From NCBI RefSeq assembly GCF_905475465.1, contig NC_062253.1, forward strand, positions 2,294,001 to 2,358,000: a stretch of DNA of 64,000 nt, given 5' to 3'. Positions 47,292 to 59,300 of the stretch are shown in pieces (the stretch's first letter is position 1; each line of letters begins with the position of its first letter). The translations under genes and the position numbers were made by a program. The DNA comes from Pieris napi. Its lineage: Eukaryota; Arthropoda; Insecta; Lepidoptera; Pieridae. The notes beneath the pieces were generated by a model. That model made no database searches. It was not told the DNA's origin and saw only the letters and a program-made list of their open reading frames with translations.

Positions 47292-47880
47292 TGCAGGAGC
47301 TCAAATACACGCTAATCGCTGTCCCTATAACCTAACCTAGCCTAAACCTTTTTTTAATTCAGCTTATAATTCATTCATTAAAATTTAAATATGGCGCCAA
47401 TATGGCGCGGGACTCTAAGGTGTTTATAAGAATGTATTTCCTAAGTTCTGACACGCATGGACTGTAATACATCGCGCGAAAACGCTTAGCGTCATTGTGA
47501 AAATCGTCGCTGCCCAGCACTGTATACGGCTCTTGTACTAATATTGTATTTAAGTACTTCATTGGTAATTATCAGTAGGAATAGTTTTTTTATAGGATAC
47601 GGGCGCAGATAAGCCTACGGGACGTCAGTGAAGTCATCACAACCCATGAACACCCATTATAGTTGCTGCCTTTCGGATCTTTTGAGGTTGAAGTATACTC
47701 TTGTTTATTTTATTTATTTATAAAAACACTCCTGCCCTAACAGGCAACCCTAAATTGACAAGAAATTAACTAACTACTATAGGCACTAACAAATAATAGA
47801 ACTATTGCCAGTTCACTCAACGGACAATGATAAGGTCCGTTACCCAATGTAATTCGTTAACTAAATTAATACACCGAACA
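47292..47880. other. Intergenic DNA
   Basis: No gene is supported. Two copies of ATGGCGCCAATATGGCGC-type sequence (about 47391-47408) are present. Confidence 0.35.
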
Positions 47881-48168
47881 TTATATGTGCCCTGTGCTAA
47901 GGGACATTATATGTGCCCTTTTCAGAAGGTTATAGCGGCGGACGATGTCGCTTTCTGACGTACCCATCAGGTACATTAAAGGTAATGTGCTGAAGTACTG
48001 CCGAATTAATATCCTTGCCATGTAATATTTTATTAAGAACATCACAAGCACGAATTCTCGGCGTACTCTTAGCTCGTTGTAGCCCACAGAACCAAGAATA
48101 AATAAGGTCAGATACATGAGTGGGTAAAAAGGGTACACACCGTACATCCTAAGAAAGATGTGCCTCAA
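47881..48168 (-). pseudogene. LINE-derived ORF fragment
   Basis: The 95-codon frame contains RVRREFVLVMFLIKYYMARI and SESDIVRRYNLLKR, resembling the C-terminal helical part of jockey/CR1-type polymerases. It is isolated and truncated, so the assignment is tentative. Confidence 0.35.
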
Positions 48169-48349
48169 AAATTTGTTTTGTCAAACAATTGGAGGCCGTA
48201 CCTTAAAGGGAAGATTCCCACCGTGAGTCGATTCCACAGTTCGGTAGTTCGCAAAAGAAACGAGTGAGATCCCGAATTAAAATACGCCATTGTTCTAAAA
48301 AAACTTCAATGATAACTCTTATTTTAAGTACTACTTACATCGACTTACT

Positions 48350-48650
48350 TACTTGACTTAATGTCCTATAAAGCTAGATGGGGCAGAGGGCGTCCACAGT
48401 GATTGTCCATCGCGTTCGTTCTTGAGCCTCGCATTTCACCTCGCTCCAAGTCTTTCCGGCCCTCCTTGCTTCATCTGCAACTGTACGATGCCAGGTTTGC
48501 TTGGGACGGCCACGCTTCCGATCTCTTTGCGGGTTCCAATCTCGCACCTGCTTGGCTATATACTGGGAATCTCTTCGGAGTGTATGGTCTATCCATATCC
48601 ACTTGTATCGCTTGAACTGCTGCCTAATCGGTAGTATATTGCCTAAGCAG
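48350..48650 (-). pseudogene. RTE-type LINE ORF C-terminal fragment
   Basis: The - strand reading FKRYKWIWIDHTLRRDSQYI, then RDRKRGRPKQTWHRTVADEA and RTRWTITVDALCP, is the hallmark tail of RTE-type LINE proteins (W.WIGHTLRR, RKRGRPK.TWRR.). It is open across about 75 codons but cut on both sides. Confidence 0.7.
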
Positions 48651-48844
48651 ATAAAGCTGACCGGTGCTAGCTTTCGTGTAACTCAGATCATGTCGTTTCT
48701 CCATGGATGTTTGCGAGTGATGTTATACAGAGAACGTCTCTTTACACAATGTAAAATCCATAATTTTTTCGACATATGGGCATCATACTGGTGATATATA
48801 ATGGTAAGTGTCGACTAAGAATCTTACCCTTAGAATGCGAACAG

Positions 48845-49145
48845 TCCACGAGAATGGAGGTGCGTGCTCCTATTTCACCATGCAATGATAAAGGACAAAT
48901 CTTTGTTTTTAATTTATTTTATTATTATTTATTACTTGTGTCATGTGGAAAATGGTGTAATGGTTGCAGCTCCTTACAAACATTGTTTTAAACAAAAAAA
49001 TTGGCGATTAAAAAGTGCGGCTGAGAGTTTATTGCTAGTTCTTCTCTTCCATTCTACTCTCTTGATTTGAGAACTGGCAGTAAATGTACATTTAGAAGCA
49101 TTTAATATATATTTGTTTTTTGACGTTCATAAGTGTACATTGTGT
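48845..49145 (+). repeat. LINE 3'-end fragment, family B2, + orientation
   Basis: ATTGCTAGTTCTTCTCTTCC, TTGAGAACTGGCAGTAAATG and GACGTTCATAAGTGTACATT: the tail runs out at GTGTTACCAA. Confidence 0.6.
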
Positions 49146-50342
49146 TACCAACATACCAACTCCGGGGAAATAAATACAGATAATGCAACTTTCTCTGCAG
49201 CTGTGATACTTTTTGACATTCAACATCTTTTGTCTTCAGTCACCGTGACCACGCACGTTGTAAAGCACGCGGAACGTCGAATAAATTTAAAATTATGTTA
49301 AATAGTTGTAAATTTATAATAATACATAACTTCAATCCGGTCAAAACAGTTTTTTATTTAAATGTATAAAAGTTATGTCAATCAAAGACAATACTATGAC
49401 TTTTGGCTTTTGAGTCGCCGTGTGAGTCACAACCATGGCAGCAACATATTACACGTAACTCGTGTGCGATGTGCCTGAGTCGTGACAGACTACGGTAGTA
49501 GGTGTAATTTTAAATCAAATTCATTGAACAACGCTAATGGGAGGCACGTTGCGTATGTCTGATTAACTTAATAGAAATGTGATAGGTTCTCATGGATTTT
49601 AATTAGGCACTAATTTATAAATATAAACGTGTAATTTTGATTAAATTACAAAACGATTTGTACCAGCCTATTTTTTTTCCACAGTCCCTGTGTGATCATA
49701 AATAGAAGTCTGATAATGCCGTCAAGTTGTATATATCGTTATAGTTAGAATAACTTTGATATGACGTCACTACATTTAACAATATTGTTTACTTATTAAA
49801 GGTGCTAATATTACTGCAGACTGACTGAACAACTCGTCTATAATATAATTTAATAGGTTTTTGTATTTCAAGTGTTTGACGTTTTCATGTACAGGAATCT
49901 CAATTTAATAAGAATTTTGTGAATTAATAGGTATGAGTATTATTGTAATTTCGGCCATACAATGCGCAGAGGTGATGAGAACTTGGAGAAACTGATCGTG
50001 GTTGGTAACATAGAAGACATCGTCCTCAAAACTGTATACTGTCATAAGAGAGGCGCTGGATAGACCAGTGGAAGCAGATATTCCACTCCAGAGATAGAGA
50101 GAATATTCTAAATCAGCGGTTTTATTTCATTTTGAACGAATTACGATTCTCGCATCGCAATTCACACATGCTCATTTCTCCAAAATTTGCCAGCGTGTGT
50201 CAGGCATAGACAACTGAAATCATAAATGGAACAGATGCAGAATTTATTATTATTCTATATTTTATCTGTATTAAAAATGTTATTCTTCTTTCAACATAGT
50301 CATTGACAGGCTTACGTCAATTAAAAGCATTTTCAAATAACA
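49146..50342. other. 5' flank of the ADAM gene
   Basis: Mostly unique AT-rich DNA. A LINE fragment lies at 49945-50065 (CGCAGAGGTGATGAGAACTT). No TATA or initiator could be assigned with confidence. Confidence 0.4.
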
Positions 50343-53300
50343 ATGTCCAAAATATCTTGGCTCCTATATCTAAATCTAGTGGTAATACAGGCAATAGATG
50401 TACAAAAAACGTCTGGAGGGACTTGCAAGGCCCACGGATATGAAATAGTTATTGCCAGGTTCGGGAAAGAAACTCACACGCTCTGCTTGAAATGGAAACT
50501 CATAGGTATTCATTTAATAGTCCTACGTCGAAATACTTGCCATTAAAACTCAAACTCAAACCGAAAATAACTTTATTCATATTGGTAACTAAGTACACTT
50601 ATGAACGTCAACAGAAAAGATGTTAAATTAATTGTAAATTTACATTTACTACCAGTTCGCAAGTCAAGGGCGTAGAGCGGGCAAGAACTGGCAAGAAACT
50701 CTTCGCCACTCTTTTTAATCGCCAAGTTTTGAGTCACACAAATTGTTTTAACTGGAGCAAATCAATCCCAAGGATTAGGATCATTTTAATAATCGTCAAT
50801 TCTATAAACAGCTTTAAATTGATTTATTTACGTTTAACGAGAGTTTTGAATTTATTCAGTGATAATTCTCTAATTTCGCTTGGGAGTTTGTTGTTAAAAC
50901 GAATACAATTTATCTCATAACGTGTCCTGTCCATTTCAGACTTTTACTAGTAAAAGTAACAAAGCCGTAGAAAATATAAATTATAAATAATTATCACTGC
51001 AAGGTTGCCAAAGAACTCGGCGAACGGTCTTTATGGAGTTGTTGAAAATGTCCACCGAGTAATTTTTCATTACAATTTAATTGTAAACGAAACACGCATA
51101 ATATTGTCAACATAATTAGTTAACAGGCCAATTAAACCATGACAAACGTGAGATAGGCGTATAAAATGAATATTTGTTTCAAGTCAACCTTGTATAGGGA
51201 TTTTAGGCAAGCAATTCCGTCTGAATTATGTATAACCTTGTTACACTACATCCATGACGTCCAGTGGCAGACCAGCAGTCTGAGTAGCCTGGAGCCTAGG
51301 GCGGCAGATTTTTGCGGAGTCAAATTTGGGAACCAATTTGGGATGACAAGTGGTGTGGGGGGGGGGTTTAAATTGCAGTAATCTGCTTACGTCATACTTG
51401 AACGGCCCCCTAGTGTCTTCCCCCCATCAACTGATATATTATGTCAGTCCTACTGGTTACAGGCTGGGAAATGGTTGGTTTGGGTACAATTCTGTGCTTT
51501 AATTAAACCTACACATTATTTAATATGCATTTTCAACGAAATTGTTGGATTGAAAAATATTCTAGGACTAAATCTTCTCAGAAAATGCAAAAAATCGTAT
51601 GCAGTAACGCCCAGACCCGTCATCCCCTTCCCTACTTCTCTATGAATCTTTAAATTATAATTAGATGCCTATTTATAAGTATTTTAAGATAACTTATATA
51701 TACCATATATAACCCAATGCGTTAATAATTGATATTGGCGCCCTCTAGTAACGAATTCTGTCAAACCCAAATTCGATGTTCTTCAATATCCATGTCGCAC
51801 TTGAGTAGTTCATATCGTACCATATCTATAAATGTTAAATTAATAGTTATAAAAAAATGAAATTAAAAATAGCCTTTATTCGAGTACTACATAATCAGGA
51901 TTACATGAAGTCCATGTCAATATGATTAACATTAGTACTCTATCTCCGGAGTGCAGGTCTCCTCCAAATTCTTCCATTTGTCTCTCATCTTCCCCGCTAT
52001 CCCATTTATTCTAATAGTTATATACACAATCTTATATTGATTGTTTTAATTAGAACTATTATTTTTAATAGAGCAGTATTGGCTTCAGCGTGCGACTCTC
52101 ATCCCTGAAGTTGTTGGTTCGATCCCGGCTGTGCACCAATAGACTTTCTTTCTATGTGCGCGTTTAACATTCACTCGAACAGTGAAGGAAAACATGGTGA
52201 GGACTGACTTGCCTTTGACTCAAAAAGTCGAAGACGTGCGTCAGGTACAGGAGGCTGATCAGTGATCACCTACTTGCCCATTAGATTGACAAATGATAAT
52301 GAAACAGATACATACAGAAGAAGATTCACTTTAGCATCCAATTATCACACAAGAATTTTAACAGCTTTTTTTAATTTCAATCAAAAATGTTTCTTTTTGA
52401 AGTTATACTTCTTTAGGCGCGTTATGAAAAATTTATGAGAGTGAAATTTTACGATGCGCGCACCGTGACACAAAATTAACAGAATGAAGTTGCCCACGGA
52501 AGATACTACGGCATTGGACATAATTTAAAAACAACATTCGAATAATAATAGAAGTTATGTTACACTTAATGTAAGAGAATAATAATAAGAATTTATTTAT
52601 TTAATTTTTCAAATGTAAACTGAACTTTATAGACTATAATGACTCCTTTTCCAGTCTTTGATTATTTAATTGTAATTAATTATTTGCATGCAATCAACAA
52701 CTATTTTTAATAATGCTAAAGAAGTTTAACTTTTTACGCGCGTACATAAGTACACGCACCCTTTTTTTTTGTTTTCTAGATCAGTCTCTAACGTCGGAGC
52801 AATCTGTCCTGCTTCTCGATCCAGACGCAAGTCTGAAAACACCAGATAAACACTACCGACTGAGTGAGATCACCATGGCATATGGGTTTCCGGTTGAGGA
52901 TCCGGAGTCAGGTTCTGCTGAAGGTTACATTGGCGAGGATAATCAATTTTATGGTGTTCTACATATAGGTATAAATACTTCTGTACTACTTTTCCAGCCC
53001 AAAAGTTTTTTTTATAGAACAGAGGGCAAACGGGCAGAAGGCTCACCTGATGTTAAGTGATACCACCGCCCATGGGCACTCTCAATGCCAGAGAGGTTGT
53101 CAGTGCGTAAAAGGCCGACAAGAATTGGTACGCTCTTTTCTTGAAGGACTCTAAGTTGAATTGGTTCGGAAATACTTCAGTGGGCAGCTGGTTCCACATA
53201 GTGGTGGTACGCGGTTAAAACGCTCAGTTGTGGAACGAAGGACGTAGAGGTGATACGCGGGTAATTTGGTATTCTGCCGTGTGCAGTGCGTGAGACGTTT

Positions 53301-56300
53301 TTATGTTTTTTTTTTAATTACAGTACTCTTTATAACGCATTTCAAGGGACCGAGCATTTTTATTCGTTATAGGGAGATGTCGTTATACAGACGGAAGAAT
53401 TAATGTATTTTATTGGGTTAAACCAAAAAAAATTAACTAATTTTTACGTTATAGAGAGCTTTTAGTTATATCGAATGACGTTATAAAGAGATTGCACTGT
53501 ATGTTTTTATACCAGGAAACAGGACGCTTTACGCTGATCCCTACGGGCGCGATGACCCCAACAAGCAGTTTGGGGCTTATGAAAATGACTTTATGCAGGC
53601 CCCACGAAGCGTGCGTAGCGAATCTCAGGTGATCTCGGCTACACGTGACGGTAGGGCTCTCGATTCCAATAAATAACGCTCACGCTATTGTAGAATATTC
53701 TGGTAAAAGTAAATTTTGATTTGAAGATTCATCAAAGAAGTAACATAATCTTTGGATTTCAAATTCTTTCGCCATTAGAATCAATTATCCCTCATGAACC
53801 TAAAACTATTGTGAAAGTGACGTAGAGTTGTAAAGAAGACATAAATATCTACAAAAACGTCCAGGATAATCTCTAACTATAACATATTTAATAAAATAAA
53901 TATCTAGCCAATGATAACACTATAGTTATATTCAATGGGATTCTCGATTTTTATGAAGTTTACTCTCATTAAAAACATACATGAGAAAAACGGTTGAAAA
54001 CATAAAAGTAAAAATTTATACTATTTTTACTATTACTGTGTCTATCTACTAAAAACGAAGACGTATTCGAAACGGGTTCACTAGGTACTACTGCGTATCT
54101 CAGAAGGCAAGGTGTTTTAAAAACTCTGAAATAAGTAAATTTTATAATGTATTCGGTTCTGATTTTAGGTAAATGTGTGTGATTAATTTTATGCTATGTG
54201 GGATGAACTTTAATTTGGTGTACATTTATTTTAAATAAAATGCCATTTGTTTAACTCCTAAATTTTGTGTCAATGTAAAGTTTGTTAGTGTAAGAGAAAA
54301 AAAAGGGTTTTAATTTATATATTTTTGAACCTGAAGTTGTTTAATTTTACGAGTTCAACGGTTCAATCCAAATTTCCGAGTTAACAAATATGGTGGCGCT
54401 GGGCATATTCTGTTCAACCAATCAGCGCGCGAGGTGCGAATAATAATACGTTAAATTGTAAGCAGTACGCTGAGGTTCACAATCTTTCGACAGTTTATAA
54501 TCTCGCGAGATAGATTACAATCTAACGGTATTTACAATTTTACGTTGACATATACATACATATTAGGTCTCAGAAGCATCTCTAACACTGCGTAGATATT
54601 AAGTAGCCTATTTAATGCCTATGTAATGTAATCAAAATCGTGTGAAGGAGACCAATAAAGTACTTTCTTTAGGACAATTGCATTTAATTCTCAACACGCC
54701 TACTCTGTTATCGATACACATACTTACAATAATTTTAATATTTCAGTACGATTCAAGCTTCAGTCATTTGATGCAGTTTCGTTATAAAGTGAAGGAGAAG
54801 AAAACAGGTGTGGCACAAGCAAGAGTATGTGAATTGCTTCTCTTGGCGGATAAAGAGTTCTATGAAAAAGTAATATTGATAATTATTACATTTATTTATT
54901 ATTATACCCCTGAAGCTTGAATTTATGTTCAAAAATCCAAGTAGAAAATAAATAAATCAGTGGCGTTAAAACCTCTTTAGGTCTGGGTCTCAGATTTCGG
55001 AATCTGTTTCATGATCATTTTTTTACAATAATAGGCAAGTAGGTGATCAGCAAGTGGGTCTAAGACATGTCGGTTTCCTCGCGATGTTTTTCTTCACCGT
55101 TCGAGCGAATGTTAAATGCGCACATATAAAGAAAGTCCATTGTGCACAGCGGGGGATCAAACCTACGACCTCAGGGATGAGAAGTGCAAGTTGAAGCCAC
55201 TAGGCCAATGCTCATTTACACACCAGTACTTAAAAAATCAAAGTACATTACGATATTCGACAACCTCTAACACGCCAATAGGTCAAGCTCATTCCTTTGC
55301 CTGACACATGTCTATTGGTAGATACACTCTCAAGCGAAATTAGAGAATTATCACTGAATAAATTCAAAACTCTCGTTTAACGTTAATTAATCAATAAAGC
55401 TTTTTCATAAATTTGACGAATATTTAAATGATCCTAATCCTTGGGATTGATTTGCTCCAGTTCAAACAATTTGTATGACTCAAAACTTGGCGATTACAAA
55501 AAGTAGCGGAGTTTCTTGCCAGTGCTTGCCCGCTCTACGCTCTTGACTTGAGAACTGGTAGTAAATGTAAATTTAGAATTAATTTAACATCTTTTCTGTT
55601 GAAGTTAATAAGTGTTCTTGTTTACCCATATGAATGAAGTTATTTTGAGTTTGGTTTTTATTATCTATGAAGTGGTGCAACCTGGTCTTTTTTCAATAAA
55701 CACTTACAAGAACAGAAAGAAGAAATGTTTCTGTTATCTGTTTCATTTACCCCTTGATCACGTGATAACCCATAATAGTAAATTTTATAGGACGCAAATT
55801 CAAGCCTCAAACACGTTATACGCAGAATGATGCATGCGGTCGCTCAAGCGGATATAATATTCCGAAATGCCGATTTTAACGAAGATGGTATACCAGATAA
55901 TATAGGTAATAGTTATTTATTCAAGTTTACTATATCATACATATTACTATATCTACGGCTTATGTTACAAGAAAATAAAAATACTAGTGCTTTTTGCTTT
56001 TTGTGAAGAAAAATATTACCAGCAAAATAGCGGACAGCCTTGCGATTCTGTAACTCACTTTTCGAACTCTCACAGCGGTTTTCGCAGCGGCGCTTGCGCG
56101 CAAATCAGTCGTAAAGCAGTCGGAGGGAGAGAATAAGGAGGGAGCTTGTAGTTTATTGTTTATCAGAATGCCAAATCGTAAAATGACTGCTTTACGATTT
56201 GAGCGCGACCGCCACTGCGAAAACCGTTGTGAGAGTTCGAAAAGTGAGTTACAGAATCGCAGGGCAGGTATGAGATAGGCACTTAACAATGCTTGCTTAA

Positions 56301-59300
56301 AAATTGATCAGCCCACTACCGAATATATCCAGCAGATTCGAAAGAGAGGTGCCTGAACTCCTAGGTTTTGCAAACGGCATTTGAAAAATTCTGCTGATTT
56401 TAAACCTTGGGAATGAATAGGGGCAATAATTTTAATATTCTATATTTGACCATTTAGCAATTTACATAAGAACGTAACACCAACTAAAGATCTCCGATCG
56501 TACAGCGACTTCCTTTTGTAAAGCGTTACGATGCGGGGCGGGGATTGAATTGCGCGTTATTTTTAATATTATTTTCTACTTACACTACATAATAGTAACT
56601 AAAGAGTCACTAGGTGGTCACGAAACGTTTTACTAGACTTGGATACAGTACTGTACTACTGTACTGAAAAACGTTACGGCGAGTTCATGGGGGGGGGGTC
56701 AATAATCTCTTGTTTATTAATCTATACTTGAACGCTCCCTTACAGGTTTTTCAGTGAAGTACATCCTGGTGCTTACATCGGATGAGACAAACACGCAAGT
56801 TTTTGGCGATTTACTTCGAAATCGGTCGATTGACGGCAGGGCGTATTTGATGCATTTTGCAAGACTTCGTCGCCTCTCTGAAGTCTGCCTTGGGGTTGCG
56901 TTTTCGGGGCATGCTTTTCATAATAGGACATTGGGACTAAGGTACAAATTAAAAATGGTCTTAAACGGTCATTTGGGTCACATATGGTACAATTTTTTTT
57001 TGTGGTACAATCTAAAGTTCGAATATTCTGCCACAGATAAAGGCGTGTATAAAAGGAATTTAACATAGAAGTTAGATACATTATGTGTCATATCATTATA
57101 GTAAATTCTTAGATTATTTTATCACTACATCATCATATTATTAATATATAGACAGACATAGACATAACATTTATTACTAACAAAACACACACAGAAACAC
57201 ACAAAATAACAATTATAAAAAAGAAAAAAAAAAGAAAGAGAGATAACAATTTTTTTGTCTTTTATAGGACAAGGTACGTAATAAGTGTGTAATGCGTGTG
57301 TGCTGTGGTTGTAATTGGCCCTGGCTCAGCATTATGCTGAGGAACAGACTGTATATTACGTTATCAAATTAATATTAATTATAATGTTTAGATATAGTGA
57401 GTGTTGCCCATTTCTATAGAGCTAGCTTTATTAATAACTTGATTTCTATCGAAGCAACAGATATTTTTTTTTAATTGTTTCAGTTTCACGTCATTGGGCG
57501 GCGGTATGGGGGGCGCAGCGGGAGGCTTATGCGATAGGCGAGCTTCCGGTCGTTCGTTTAATACACTTGCGTTGGCGCACGGCACGTCAGACGAGAACGA
57601 ACGTGTGCCTGAGAGGGTCGCCGCGTCTACGCTGGCTCATGAGATGGGTACTTAAATCTTTTGCCTAGATATAGTTTTCATTACATTTCATTAGCAGTGG
57701 CGCGTCACAATAAATTTTCACCCGCCTTAGATTTTTCTTGATCATTATTGAAGTCATACTTCTTTAGGCCCGTTTACGATGCGCGCGCACCGTGACACAA
57801 AATTAACAGAATGAAGTTAGTGGCGCATGTTGGCACGCACGCCGCCTTTGTTCACTGTATTTATATTTATAATATTTATCCACATGCTTTGAGTTTCTAC
57901 ATTTAAAACACGTGTTTTTATTTTGTTTTCATTATACAAGTGTGAATTTTATATGTGCGTCTGAATTATAATCAGAAGTGATTTAAAGTGAATATTTAAA
58001 TCAATACTAATTAATATTAGAAAATAATAATAAATATAAATTTAATATTAGTAAATATTTATTTCTTTAATTTTTCAAATGTAAACTGAACTTCATTGAC
58101 TATAATGGCTCCTTTTCCAGTCTTTGATTATTTAATTGTAATTAATTATTTGCACGCAATCAAAAACTATTTTTAATAATGCCAAAGAAGTATAACTTCT
58201 TACGCGCGTACATAAGTACACGCACCCTTTTTTTTATTAATGGTGTATTGTTGGCATGTTAGTTCTAATAAAGACATTCTCTTTAAAAAACTATGTTACA
58301 ATCAGACCCTGTATGTTACCATAACCACGAAAACACTAACGGCCAAAACCAATATGCAATATCAATCCAATTTTAGCTGTCATAGACTGACAATTCAATC
58401 CATTTCTAAAGAAAAGCATGCCAATATTCAATACATGGACTGAGATACCTATCTAATTATTCAACCAATCGTTCAGAGGGCGGATAAGAGATTGAAGATT
58501 GCCCTCTGTATGAAAATGAATGTTTACTCATGCCAACAACCTATCTGTCCATTTTGACTGTTGCTTCGATTGGCCAAATCAATCTCGGATTGCTATCGGT
58601 GAAACTGGTATGATTTGGGTTTGGGATTGCGACCTAACTTAAAATTCATTGGAAAAATTTATTCATCTTCGTCATCTTCCAGTTCTAGTGATAGTGATTT
58701 GGAAGTTTAAATGCAATTATCCGATTGGGATAGTAATTCTGAAGCTGGAAGAAGACAACGTACTTCTGTGAGAAGACATAAGAAAACAAGAATTTATTAT
58801 ATCCAGAGCCTGAATAAAGCCGAATTCACATTTAGATTTAGGTTAACAAAAGAAGCTTTGGAGACACTTTTACACAAATTGATGTCTATCATATATGACT
58901 TCTTGCAGGTTTCATCTTTTCATCAACTTTTGTAAAAAAAATTTACTACTACTAACTCCTACTAACTCCACTGCAAAACCTCAAGACTCCAGCAGAACAT
59001 CTTTATAACGAATCTCAAATACGAAGCAGAAATGTGGTGGAAAGGACATAATATGGTGTTTGGAAAAAATCGGTTCCCCAAAATCGGTTTGTCAAAAAAG
59101 GTTTTACTTCAAGTATCTCGTGTACAAGCCGTGATAGTGGCATGTGCAGTGTTGCACAATATTGCTATTGATATGCGAGATGAACATTTTGAACTACTGC
59201 AACAAGTAGATGAACAAGCTGATGATATTGATCAAAGCGCAATTGACAACGTGGGAAATGCAAGTTTGCGAAGTAATCTTATAAGTGATTATTTTGCTTT

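Noticed and set aside
48403..48794. Three overlapping + strand ORFs
   Set aside because: The meaningful reading is on the - strand (RTE-type tail with W.WIDHTLRR).
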